NCBI RefSeq assembly: GCF_030812775.1
Contig: NZ_JAUSTI010000020.1
Coordinates: forward strand, 29,712 to 93,711
Origin: Paenibacillus tundrae
GTDB taxonomy: Bacteria > Bacillota > Bacilli > Paenibacillales > Paenibacillaceae
Length of the DNA: 64,000 nucleotides
Direction: 5' to 3'
Under the pieces are notes generated by a model. That model worked only from the letters and a program-made list of their open reading frames with translations. It had not been told where the DNA came from and searched no databases. This document shows, one piece after another, positions 55,890-64,000 of the stretch (position 1 is its first letter; each line of letters starts with the position of its first letter). Both the position numbers and the translations under genes were made by a program.

Positions 55890-55923
55890 TAACGTTGGTA
55901 TGTTACGTGTACTCTTTTATCGC

Positions 55924-55965
55924 AAAAGTGCTCCTAGTCTCGTTGAAGACAGGAGCACTTTTTTT
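55924..55965 (+). terminator. Terminator after the alpha-mannosidase gene
   Basis: Stem AAGTGCTCCT.GTCT/AGAC.GGAGCACTT followed by TTTTTTG. Confidence 0.88.
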
Positions 55966-56025
55966 GTTGATCATCACACTTACATTCACTAAAGGATAAA
56001 TATGCAACTATTTACTATGCAACCT

Positions 56026-56880
56026 TTAAAACTCCTCGTATTCACTCGGGTCTTGATCCCACAGTCTTCCATCTGGTCGGCTAAAGGAAGAGATGACTTT
56101 CATCTCCTCTGCATTCAGCTCGAAGTCGAAAATATCGATGTTCTCTTGCTGGTGCTGGAGCGAGCTTGCCTTAGGAATTGGAATAGAACCGAGCTGGATA
56201 TGCCAGCGCAGAATGATTTGGGTTGGCGTTTTGCCATACGCTTCAGCAATGCGGAGAATTTTGTCGTCCTTTACGATATCCTGTACGGCATCATTGCCAC
56301 GTCCAATGGGGCTCCATGATTCATTTACAATGCCATGCTTCGCATCCTGCTCCCGCTGACCCACTTGATCGAAGAATGGATGAAGCTCAATCTGGTTCAG
56401 ACTTGGTGCCACGCCAGTCTCTTTGATCAGCCGTTCATTATGCTCAGGCAGGAAGTTACTTACGCCAATGGAGCGGATATATCCGCGTTTCTTCGCTTCA
56501 ATTAGAGCTTGCCAAGCCTCCACATACACATCCTTCTTCGGATTAGGCCAGTGGATTAAGTAGAGGTCATAATAATCTAAGTCTGCTCTGTAGAGCGATT
56601 CTTGGATAGCTACTAATGCTTTGTCATACGCGTGATAGCGTCCTGGTAGCTTCGAGGAAATCAACAGTTCCTCTCTAGGAATGGAGCTCTGCTTGATTGC
56701 TTTTCCAACCGTTGCCTCATTCTCATAATTGTACGCTGTATCTATCAACCGATAACCTACATCCATGGCAGACACGATTGATTTGACGCCTTCTTCTCCT
56801 TTTAGACTATACGTACCGAACCCGATCGCAGGCACTTGCAAGCCATCATTTAATGTATATTGTGGGATTGAATGTTTCAT
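56026..56880 (-). CDS. Aldo/keto reductase (YvgN-like)
   Basis: 284 residues, one (beta/alpha)8 barrel. Catalytic tetrad positions are visible: Asp in YRLIDTAYNYENE with the Tyr, Lys in LLISSKLPG, His in LYLIHWPNP. NADPH-binding tail PIPKASSLQHQQENIDIFDF. It reduces aldehydes such as methylglyoxal in related Bacillus enzymes; the physiological substrate is not known. Single gene. Confidence 0.92.
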   Translation of the reverse strand: MKHSIPQYTLNDGLQVPAIGFGTYSLKGEEGVKSIVSAMDVGYRLIDTAYNYENEATVGKAIKQSSIPREELLISSKLPGRYHAYDKALVAIQESLYRADLDYYDLYLIHWPNPKKDVYVEAWQALIEAKKRGYIRSIGVSNFLPEHNERLIKETGVAPSLNQIELHPFFDQVGQREQDAKHGIVNESWSPIGRGNDAVQDIVKDDKILRIAEAYGKTPTQIILRWHIQLGSIPIPKASSLQHQQENIDIFDFELNAEEMKVISSFSRPDGRLWDQDPSEYEEF

Positions 56881-57121
56881 ATGAGAACGCTCCTTTGTTC
56901 GATATTATTTATGTGTTTTGGAGAAAAAAGGGATATCCCCTCTCGGTTTATCTTAACCCCTCATACCTGCTTGAATCAATTCGCCGTTAAGCTATCCGTC
57001 CTGATCACACATAATAGACACACCTACTTCTTACTACATCTAAGTTTGCATACTACTCACTCTCTTGAAGGTTAAATACACTGAGGTCTGCAATGTAATA
57101 ATTCATTATCCATTTCTCAAC

Positions 57122-57166
57122 AAAAACCAAAGAAACGCCAGTCACAGGGACCAACGTCTTCTTTGG
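57122..57166 (-). terminator. Terminator after the PI-PLC gene
   Basis: Minus-strand stem CCAAAGAAGACG/CGTTTCTTTGG followed by TTTTTG. The rest of the 300-bp gap (56881-57181) shows no gene. Confidence 0.7.
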
Positions 57167-57181
57167 AAGTTCTATCTTCGA

Positions 57182-58087
57182 TTAAAAATTAGTGGAGATG
57201 ATCTTAGCAGCTGTGCCCTCGTCAATGAAATCCATTACAGATACACCAAAACGTCCTTTGGTATTCGTCGTAAAGAAAGAGTTTACTTTAGGATTCAGAT
57301 CGTCCTTGATCGAGCGAATGTTAGGGATTCCGAACCAGCCTGGGTCATACCCACTTGTGAAATTCAGGTACAACCAGGAAGGATTTTGAGTTTTGGCTTC
57401 ATTGTACATGTTCTGAACATCCGTCCACTTCTTGCTCTTATCGGATACTTTAAAGTAATCTTGGATCTTCATTTTGGCTGCATTCTGGATGTTGAAGGTT
57501 GTGTTCTCCTGCCATGCAGTAGCATTAATGCCGTATGGAGTTTGACTCATATCAAATCTACGAAGTAATACAATCTTTCCTTTGGCTTCACCAAGGGTAG
57601 GGATGTGGTCGGTTAGCAGCCATTTGTCCGGGTTTTTGGCGACATAGGATTTAAATGTTTCTTCGTAACTGCGTGTATTATTCGCTGGGGTATGTTCTTC
57701 TTTTACACTCATAATAATGGTCTCAGATGGATTACTGTTCAGGAAGCCGATGACCGCATTTAATACATCATCAAAGTTCTGGTTTTGATAGACTGCCCCA
57801 TGGTGGATGGTGAACGCATTCCCGTAATGTCTCGTACGCACGTCGAGGTAGCGAACCCCAATATTTAATTGCTGCGCAATTGTCAGATCCTGTGTCTTTG
57901 CCGTTCCATTGATGGGCTCATATAGAGCACCGCTGTCATGTGTTCCCGGAATGGAAAGAGAAGCTAGTGAAGTGCTGGAAGGAAGCGATCCCATCCAATT
58001 CGAGCTGCTGTACGCGGAGGACACACTAGTTAACGTCCATGAAAAGAGAGTGACAAATGCAAGTGCCAGGCTTAGTCTCTTGAACAA
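57182..58087 (-). CDS. Phosphatidylinositol-specific phospholipase C, secreted
   Basis: About 301 residues with a signal peptide (FKRLSLALAFVTLFSWTLTS to about SSA). Catalytic motifs of bacterial PI-PLC: LASLSIPGTHDSGAL with the general-base His, YLDVRTRHYG, and TIHHGAVYQNQNFDDVL with the second His. It cleaves phosphatidylinositol to diacylglycerol and cyclic inositol phosphate outside the cell. I chose the TTG at 58087 because AAAGGTGG precedes it and it puts the signal peptide first; an ATG at 58147 would add 20 residues with no ribosome site. Confidence 0.88.
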   Translation of the reverse strand: MFKRLSLALAFVTLFSWTLTSVSSAYSSSNWMGSLPSSTSLASLSIPGTHDSGALYEPINGTAKTQDLTIAQQLNIGVRYLDVRTRHYGNAFTIHHGAVYQNQNFDDVLNAVIGFLNSNPSETIIMSVKEEHTPANNTRSYEETFKSYVAKNPDKWLLTDHIPTLGEAKGKIVLLRRFDMSQTPYGINATAWQENTTFNIQNAAKMKIQDYFKVSDKSKKWTDVQNMYNEAKTQNPSWLYLNFTSGYDPGWFGIPNIRSIKDDLNPKVNSFFTTNTKGRFGVSVMDFIDEGTAAKIISTNF

Positions 58088-58462
58088 TGTAAATACCACC
58101 TTTGCTTGGATTGGTGTTGCCCTGATCATGAAGCGGCGCCAGCTCAATGATCAAACGGCCTATTACAGGCTGATAAATACGCTGTGCGTTGTCTAGATGT
58201 CTATACCTCAACTCTACTGCTCTAGTGTTTGCATGTGATTACGTCTAAGTAAAATGCAGATTAATTGAGAAAGTGGACAAAAAATACATTTTACAGAATG
58301 GGGAAGTTTAATTTATGAAGCCATCTTTTCGATGTGTCGAGTTCTCTTTTAACAAAAAAACGTAAAAACGACCACCATTAAGGTGGCCGTAGTAGTTCGC
58401 ATTGCATATCAAAATTCTAAGGAAGTAAGCTATTAAACTAAATTTGATAACAGATTACACAA
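58088..58462. other. Intergenic region between PI-PLC and the binding lipoprotein gene
   Basis: 375 bp. It should contain the PI-PLC promoter (minus strand) and holds the terminator of the next gene at 58354-58390. Nothing else recognisable. Confidence 0.5.
58354..58390 (-). terminator. Terminator after the glycine betaine-type binding protein gene
   Basis: Minus-strand stem GGCCACC-TTAAT-GGTGGTC followed by GTTTTTACGTTTTTTTG. Confidence 0.75.
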
Positions 58463-59359
58463 TTATAACTGCAAATCCTCAATTGAGTTTACATCTTCCA
58501 TATAAGAAGGTACAGCTAGTCCGGATTTTACATTCACCATATTTGCTCCCAGATCATCCAATCTTTCACCATATTGCTCCCAATAATCTGAATGCGTCAC
58601 TGGCAGCCATGCAGCTACAATAGCATCTACATCTCCGTTGGCAACGCCGAGCCACATCGGTCCGATCTCTACTTGCAACGCCTTGGCTCTGTATCCCAGC
58701 TTCTCTTCGAGCACATATCGAACCACGTTGGTACTAGCAAGCTCGGAATCCCACGCAACATAACTAAGTATGAAAGAGTCTCCTTTTACGGGTGTGAGAC
58801 CTTCAATCCATTCCTGCACTTTCCCTTCATGACCATTGACCCATTTGGCTGCTGCTTCTTCCGGCTCCATTCCATCCTGAATATCGACCATTACTTCACC
58901 CATGTCATCAGATGTCCAATTGAAACGATCCAGGAATTCATAGGCCACCGGATGATCCTTCTTCAAACCAAGGCGGGCGATCGTATGAATCTCTTCCGGT
59001 TCCCCGTATGTCAGCTTCGGGTCATCCAAATATTTTAGATCATACGTATTAAACATCCAGTGCGGAGACCACGCGACAAAAACGATTGGCTCTTTATTCT
59101 TGTAAGCTCGATCCAGTTGGGCTGTCATGCCTGCCGCTGAACTTTCCATTAATGTCCAGTTTGAAAGATCATAATCTTCCATCGCTTGGGCTGTAAGTCT
59201 CATAAGACCTGAACCGGGATCAGATCCTGTAATTTTATAGTTAACCTGTTTACCTACGCTAGGTTTGTTCTCACCAGTCGCTGCATTAGAAGAACACGCA
59301 GCAAGTACAAATATCGCAGCTAAACTTGTAAACAACATCCATTTTCTCACTTTTCTCAT
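58463..59359 (-). CDS. Glycine betaine/choline-type ABC substrate-binding lipoprotein (OpuAC/ProX-like), without transporter genes
   Basis: 298 residues with lipobox VLAACSS (Cys near 22). The mature domain fits OpuAC: YKITGSDPGSGLMRLTAQAM, VFVAWSPHWMFNTYDLKYLD with the Trp residues that cage quaternary amines, and VDAIVAAWLPVTHSDYWEQY. It should bind glycine betaine, proline betaine or a related compound. No ATPase or permease gene adjoins it, so it must serve a transporter elsewhere or act as a sensor. Confidence 0.9.
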   Translation of the reverse strand: MRKVRKWMLFTSLAAIFVLAACSSNAATGENKPSVGKQVNYKITGSDPGSGLMRLTAQAMEDYDLSNWTLMESSAAGMTAQLDRAYKNKEPIVFVAWSPHWMFNTYDLKYLDDPKLTYGEPEEIHTIARLGLKKDHPVAYEFLDRFNWTSDDMGEVMVDIQDGMEPEEAAAKWVNGHEGKVQEWIEGLTPVKGDSFILSYVAWDSELASTNVVRYVLEEKLGYRAKALQVEIGPMWLGVANGDVDAIVAAWLPVTHSDYWEQYGERLDDLGANMVNVKSGLAVPSYMEDVNSIEDLQL

Positions 59360-59934
59360 GTTAAGTTTCCCCCTCTGTAATCATCGTGTTGTGTTAGACA
59401 CCAGCATTACATTCTGCAGAAATGTAGACAACATTAGACATAAAGCGACAGTCACTTAGCAACCACGTTAGGATAACAAATTTAGAAATCGATTTCAAAC
59501 ATTAAAACTTGTTCATTACGTACATACAGAAAAAACTGTATAAACTTTACTCCATTTTATGGTCAGATACTCCGTTATACTGCCTTATCCTGCCGATTCA
59601 TCTTCAAAAAATAAATCATATATTTTTTTAATTTTTTTCGTAAGAGAATCCATTTCATAATCACTGAAAAAGGAGTAAGGTATTATGAAACTGATTCATA
59701 CATCTATTCTATAACTTATTAAAGTGGGTTTATATGTAACTATATTTGATATAAATAGACTTTTTTGTATATGTATAGTTCTTAATTGAAGTAGCTATAG
59801 GTATTATCAAATTACTATGAACATAATCGTTTAATATGATTGCCAAATCTAACTGGGGGAAAATGCATCTCTCTTATAATATATGTAAAAAAGAGCCACT
59901 ATTGTAGTGACCCTTCACATATACAAAACAACTC
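59360..59934. other. AT-rich intergenic region
   Basis: 575 bp. It holds the upstream region of the binding-protein gene and, at 59887-59911, the terminator of the channel gene. The middle (59480-59870) is AT-rich with no credible frame, hairpin or repeat that I could identify. Confidence 0.5.
59887..59911 (-). terminator. Terminator after the mechanosensitive channel gene
   Basis: Minus-strand stem GGGTCACTA-CAA-TAGTGGCTC followed by TTTTTT. Confidence 0.75.
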
Positions 59935-61188
59935 TTAATACTCTCGCACATATTCTCTTTTTTCTTTCAATTGCACAATATCATGACCTGTTGGATTCTG
60001 GAACGCACGAAGTCCAAAGGTTTGCGCAACCGCAAAGATATGATCAAAGATATCAGCCTGCACGGATTCATATACACTCCAATTGATATCATTGCTGAAC
60101 GCGTAAATTTCAAGAGGAAGTCCGCGATCTTCCGGTGCTAATTGTCTTACAATCATCGTCATATCCTGATTGATTTTGGGATGATTCCGTAGGTATTGAT
60201 GGATATATTCCCTAAAGACACCCACATTGGTGAGCTGTCTACCGTTCACATTGCTCTCACGGTTTACCTGATGCTCAACGTTGTAGGCTTCGATCTCCTC
60301 TAGCTTGGTGGTTACATAATCGGTTAAATAGTGAATTTTCTCAAATTCAGCTACCATCTCCTCCGTACAAAATCGGATACTGCTAATATCAATATAGATG
60401 CTTCGCTTAATTCTTCTACCCCCAGAGACCTGCATACCTCTCCAGTTTCGGAACGAGTCAGAGATTAGAGCATAGCTGGGGATCATCGTAATGGTTTTAT
60501 CAAAATTCCGAACCTTCACGGTATTCAGCGTAATGTCGATGACGTCACCGTCTGCATTATATTTCGGCATTTCAATCCAATCGCCTACGCGTACCATATC
60601 ATTGGATGATAATTGCACACCCGCGACTAGACCAAGAATAGAGTCCTTGAACACCAGCATCAGTACCGCCGACAATGCACCAAGTCCACTAAGAATGATC
60701 AACGGATTCTGGCCGATCAGGTTCGAGATGACAATAATGCCTCCTATAATAAATAGGACAATCTTCGCGACCTGAATATATCCCTTAATCGGTCTAATCT
60801 TCGACACTTCATACGAACGATATATCTCATCAAATACATTGAGTAACGTGTTGAACACGGTGATCATGACAACAATCATATATGTCATTGCAGCCTTCTC
60901 TACTAAGGCTTGGTAGGATGGAAAGATGTAAGCAGAGTAATAGATGATAATGGCTGGCACGAGATGCGACAGCTTGTGGAATAATTTTTTCTCGACAATG
61001 ATGTTGCCCCATCTGTAACGGTTACTATTGACGATATGATTGATCGTCTTCAGTACGATTTTTTTGGCAATATAATTCGCTACTACTGAGATCATCGCAA
61101 TAAAAATAATCATGATGATGTTTGAAAGATACCCGATGGATGGTTCACTCATGCCCAATTCTTCTAGTTGATTTCTAATAAAGTCCAT
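59935..61188 (-). CDS. Mechanosensitive ion channel, MscS family (YbdG-like)
   Basis: 417 residues with about five membrane segments. The pore-lining helix is ILSGLGALSAVLMLVFKDSI followed by GLVAGVQLSSNDMVRVGDWI, the MscS beta-domain signature, then TLNTVKVRNFDKTITMIPSY. The long cytoplasmic C terminus is like E. coli YbdG. It relieves osmotic pressure by opening under membrane tension. Terminators lie on both sides, so it is a single gene. Confidence 0.9.
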   Translation of the reverse strand: MDFIRNQLEELGMSEPSIGYLSNIIMIIFIAMISVVANYIAKKIVLKTINHIVNSNRYRWGNIIVEKKLFHKLSHLVPAIIIYYSAYIFPSYQALVEKAAMTYMIVVMITVFNTLLNVFDEIYRSYEVSKIRPIKGYIQVAKIVLFIIGGIIVISNLIGQNPLIILSGLGALSAVLMLVFKDSILGLVAGVQLSSNDMVRVGDWIEMPKYNADGDVIDITLNTVKVRNFDKTITMIPSYALISDSFRNWRGMQVSGGRRIKRSIYIDISSIRFCTEEMVAEFEKIHYLTDYVTTKLEEIEAYNVEHQVNRESNVNGRQLTNVGVFREYIHQYLRNHPKINQDMTMIVRQLAPEDRGLPLEIYAFSNDINWSVYESVQADIFDHIFAVAQTFGLRAFQNPTGHDIVQLKEKREYVREY

Positions 61189-61260
61189 GGTTTCCTCCTC
61201 ACGCAGTTTAGTTTAGCCTACTATTATAGAGTAGTTTGAAGCACTACGCAAAATGCATAC

Positions 61261-61288
61261 AAAAATAACCACCTCCTCAGGTGGTTTC
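61261..61288 (-). terminator. Terminator after the alpha/beta hydrolase gene
   Basis: Minus-strand stem AACCACCT-GAGG-AGGTGGTT followed by ATTTTTG. Confidence 0.8.
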
Positions 61289-61325
61289 TTCGTCTAACCT
61301 CATAAGACCGCTCAGCCGCGCCCTA

Positions 61326-62279
61326 CTATAATTGCTCGATGAATCGTTTGCTTTCCTCCGCAATGCGGTTCGGTGCTTCGTTATGAATATAATGTCCACC
61401 AGGTAAGATTAGAATTTCGCCATTTTTCACAGAAGCTATGTAGTTCTTCAGAACAGCCTGCCAGTTCTTCATCGGCACTTCCTCTCCGCTCGAACCAAAG
61501 AAATACATCGGTACATCTGGAACACCGTGTTCCAGAACCTTGGCCGCGTTATCTCTAATCATCTTCACCTCGTCGTTCATGTTCGACGTCTGCGTACTCT
61601 TGTAGAATAATGCTCGGTAGAGCTCCTCTTCTTGCGACGAGAGATGCTTCTGCTGAATAGCTGCTGATGAATCTACAATACCGGGGAAATAGCGGGTGAT
61701 TCCAAGGCGTGCTCCCATACCGGTAAGTACCATCATTCCAGGCGAAGGAAGTGGGTATTCTTCATACACCTCTGGAACCGCAGGATCAAGTCCAATGATC
61801 GCTTCGACTTCATCAGGGTACGTCTGTGCCCAGTATAAGGCTTCAATAGCTGACATCGAATGCGGAAACAAGACATATGGTGGTTGCTGTCCTGCCAAAG
61901 CCAGGGCGGTTCGTGTCTCTTCTAACATCGTATCAATATCACGGGAGACCTTGGCCGTTTCACTGAAGCCATAACCTGCTTTTTCTACAACTGCGACCTT
62001 GTATTGATCTGATAATCTAGTGTATAAAGCTTTGAAATCCAGTACAGGAGCGGATGTGCCCCCGCCTGACATAAAGACAAGTGTTCGTGATCCCGTACCT
62101 TCAGTATAAACGTGCATCTGATGATTGTTCACATTGACCATCGTTCCTGGCGGTACAAGTAGAGCTGATTCTTGTTTTAATTGAATCCGATGATTCGTGA
62201 AGCTAATAGCGATAAATATAAGAAGAAGACCCAGCAAAGCGATAACGCTATATCCCATTCTTTTCAGCCAAACTCTCAT
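61326..62279 (-). CDS. Membrane-anchored alpha/beta hydrolase
   Basis: 317 residues with one N-terminal membrane segment (about 8-28, MGYSVIALLGLLLIFIAISF), the remainder an alpha/beta hydrolase. Oxyanion segment LVFMSGGGTSAPV, nucleophile Ser in LFPHSMSAIEALYWAQ (PHSMS in place of the common GHSxG), acid Asp near PDVPMYFFGSSGEE and catalytic His in LPGGHYIHNEAP. The substrate is unknown; an extracytoplasmic location is inferred. Confidence 0.85.
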   Translation of the reverse strand: MRVWLKRMGYSVIALLGLLLIFIAISFTNHRIQLKQESALLVPPGTMVNVNNHQMHVYTEGTGSRTLVFMSGGGTSAPVLDFKALYTRLSDQYKVAVVEKAGYGFSETAKVSRDIDTMLEETRTALALAGQQPPYVLFPHSMSAIEALYWAQTYPDEVEAIIGLDPAVPEVYEEYPLPSPGMMVLTGMGARLGITRYFPGIVDSSAAIQQKHLSSQEEELYRALFYKSTQTSNMNDEVKMIRDNAAKVLEHGVPDVPMYFFGSSGEEVPMKNWQAVLKNYIASVKNGEILILPGGHYIHNEAPNRIAEESKRFIEQL

Positions 62280-62574
62280 TGTTATCCTCCTACAGCATGG
62301 TTGCTCTGTATCTCAGGTGTATGTATGTACATTTCAAACTGTTAAGCACTCTATATGAAAATCTACTGTGACCCGAACCTTATTAGGTTAGCTCGATATT
62401 GCTTAATACCACACTTATATTCTCGTATTCTCGTAAAATGGATACACCCGGAGCATGTTCTACTATTCGTTATTATACAAAATATACTACAATACCTAGT
62501 ATAATGGCGATAATTACATATTAGTTTTTTAGTTTAAAGCGCACAGAAGATGAATCATAGGAGGATATGACGGA

Positions 62575-63834
62575 ATGAACAGACTTTCCCTCGGTACTAA
62601 AGTACTGATGCTAATCACCGCACTGAGTATGACACTAGCAAGCACAATTTCGGCCGCAGACTTCACAGAATTCCCTAAGCCTACTTGGAGCACCACAGTA
62701 CCAGCCAATACAACTACAGATGATTTTGCCCATAAACCTATCGAAGATCAGTACCTGCCTATCGTGTCTACAAAGGATAATACGACCTACATGCTGTTAC
62801 GTCATAAATTAGGAAACAAATCTACCTATCAGATGATGGCTGTCAACGACGTAACCGGCAAACAAAAATGGATTCACACCTCACCTTACAGATATAATCC
62901 ATACAACATTGATGCCAATGGAAATACCTATTATGTAGAGGACGTTAAAGTCGGAAACAAACATGGTAGCAAGCTGATTGCATTGGATGCCAATATGAAG
63001 CCACGATGGGAAAAGGTTTTCCCTGATGGTGGGAATTTTGAGGTGCTGAGCGATGGTCGTTATGCAGTCATTGATTTTGTAAAGGAGCAGAACCTACTTA
63101 AGCTGTACTCGCCAGAAGGAAAAGAAATCCTTAGTAGATTGTACAATGGCAGTATTCGACACATCCAAGGGGATTATGTTGGTACCGCTAGCTATGAGAA
63201 GAATGCTACAGTTATAACAATTTACTCTATCTCAAGAAATAAAAAAGTCACTTCTTATGCTTGGCCAAAAGAATACTTCAGCCCATACCATAACGACTTT
63301 GATGTGCTAAGTGGGGGTACGATTCTTGTTCCTCTCATCGACGAAAAGACGGGGCAGGAAACGCTACAAGGCATTTCGCCTACAGGAAAAAAGAAATGGA
63401 CTCGCTCCTTGCCCACACCAGTACCTAACAGCACGCTGTTTCAATCGATCGGAAACCATTATCTCATTCAAGAGGAAAATACACTTAGCGTATACGACAC
63501 AAATAACAAACGGATCTCCACAAGGACTTTTGATGATCTTCCTAAGCTAGGTAAGTTACAGTTTCTGAATAAGGATACCTTTGTATTCGGTGCAGTCGAG
63601 GATAAAGGGCTGGTTCCTGTGAAGTTGATTGAGCAAGGGTTTACCAACAATGATTATGTTACACTGCCATCCAAAGCGGTATATCATGTGCTGGATCGTA
63701 CGCTGAGCTCGATAAACGCATTAAAATTAGACCAAGCGCCATTCTCGGCTGAGAACATCCGCTTCGTGAATGCCAATACATTTTATCTGACCATGGAGAA
63801 AACATTAGCGAAGTACGAGCTCACGGGTAAGTAG
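62575..63834 (+). CDS. Secreted PQQ-like beta-propeller protein
   Basis: 419 residues. Signal peptide MNRLSLGTKVLMLITALSMT ending near ISAA. The mature part consists of repeated beta-strand units with the propeller pattern (MMAVNDVTGKQKWIHTSPYR, LIALDANMKPRWEKVFPDGG, LQGISPTGKKKWTRSLPTPV). Such proteins are structural or scaffolding; no cofactor-binding residues are evident. Strong site GGAGGATATGACGG before the ATG. Confidence 0.75.
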   Translation: MNRLSLGTKVLMLITALSMTLASTISAADFTEFPKPTWSTTVPANTTTDDFAHKPIEDQYLPIVSTKDNTTYMLLRHKLGNKSTYQMMAVNDVTGKQKWIHTSPYRYNPYNIDANGNTYYVEDVKVGNKHGSKLIALDANMKPRWEKVFPDGGNFEVLSDGRYAVIDFVKEQNLLKLYSPEGKEILSRLYNGSIRHIQGDYVGTASYEKNATVITIYSISRNKKVTSYAWPKEYFSPYHNDFDVLSGGTILVPLIDEKTGQETLQGISPTGKKKWTRSLPTPVPNSTLFQSIGNHYLIQEENTLSVYDTNNKRISTRTFDDLPKLGKLQFLNKDTFVFGAVEDKGLVPVKLIEQGFTNNDYVTLPSKAVYHVLDRTLSSINALKLDQAPFSAENIRFVNANTFYLTMEKTLAKYELTGK

Positions 63835-63883
63835 GTTGGATGATCGCCATGGTGAGAGGGTCACCTTTTAATATATGATTTAT

Positions 63884-64000
63884 TTAACTGGGTGGCAGTT
63901 CTTTTAGTTCTTTTAGTTCTTTTAGTTCTTTTAGTTCTTTTAGTTCTTTTAGTTCTTTTAGTTCTTTTAGTTCTTTTAGTTCTTTTAGTTCTTTTAGTTC
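63884..64000 (-). CDS. 3' end of a gene entering from the right: (KEL)n tail
   Basis: On the minus strand the frame reads repeated Glu-Leu-Lys codons (GAA CTA AAA), about 11 perfect copies, then Glu-Leu-Pro-Pro-Ser and a TAA stop at 63886-63884. The frame is open to the window edge. The tail would form a highly charged, regular helix. Whether it is translated cannot be decided from this fragment; a second minus frame (Thr-Lys-Arg) is also open. Confidence 0.45.
   Translation of the reverse strand, partial: ELKELKELKELKELKELKELKELKELKELKELKELPPS
63899..64000. repeat. Perfect 9-bp tandem repeat (TTCTTTTAG)n
   Basis: 102 bp, 11.3 uninterrupted copies of TTCTTTTAG without a single mismatch, continuing to the window edge. 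Unit length is a multiple of three. Confidence 0.95.

Noticed and set aside
63899..64000. CRISPR-like array at the right edge
   Set aside because: Contiguous 9-bp units with no spacers; it is a simple tandem repeat.

Overview
The window reads as a chromosomal segment of a Paenibacillus-like member of the Bacillales. The evidence is moderate GC, strong AGGAGG-type ribosome binding sites with occasional TTG/GTG starts, a LicT/RAT-controlled beta-glucoside PTS operon, a pspA-ydjG-ydjH-ydjI operon as in Bacillus subtilis, a YtxJ-type bacilliredoxin domain, and many glycoside hydrolases paired with AraC regulators. The genus is an inference from gene content. No tRNA, rRNA, CRISPR array, prophage or complete insertion sequence was seen.

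Left part (1-6.5 kb, all minus strand): an ArsR-like regulator, an MFS exporter, lysine 2,3-aminomutase (KamA) and the first 2.8 kb of a non-ribosomal peptide synthetase that runs off the left edge. The synthetase begins with half a condensation domain. Its adenylation pocket resembles lysine-type pockets, so together with KamA the cluster may build a peptide starting with beta-lysine. This is the most interesting system in the window.

6.7-18 kb: a GH105 hydrolase, a soluble chemoreceptor-like protein, an EEP-family hydrolase, a SWIM-SNF2 helicase pair, a small exported coiled-coil protein, and a scar where two divergent genes both lost their 5' ends. 18-23.6 kb: the bgl operon (licT, bglP, 6-phospho-beta-glucosidase, kdgT-like permease), with two RAT/terminator switches and a cre-like site. 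24-26.6 kb: an ECF sigma/anti-sigma pair and uridine kinase.

26.6-32 kb: a five-gene nickel/peptide-type ABC importer behind a cobalamin riboswitch with a terminator expression platform, most simply a cobalt uptake system. 32-43.9 kb: AraC/GH4 alpha-galactosidase pair, a membrane-anchored bacilliredoxin, several small unknowns, a permuted GH3 beta-glucosidase, LtrA, an MhqO-like dioxygenase and a DUF896 protein. 44-48.4 kb: the envelope-stress pspA-ydjGHI operon, with one copy of a 180-217 bp inverted-repeat element inside it and another just downstream.

49-51.5 kb: a TetR-controlled MacB/FtsX-type ABC transporter with two near-identical palindromic operators. 51.5-56 kb: an AraC/GH38 alpha-mannosidase pair. 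56-64 kb: aldo/keto reductase, PI-PLC, a lone glycine-betaine-type binding lipoprotein, an MscS channel, an alpha/beta hydrolase and a secreted beta-propeller protein. At the right edge a perfect 9-bp tandem repeat appears to encode the (KEL)n tail of a protein entering from outside. Two families of small inverted-repeat (MITE-like) elements are present, two copies each.
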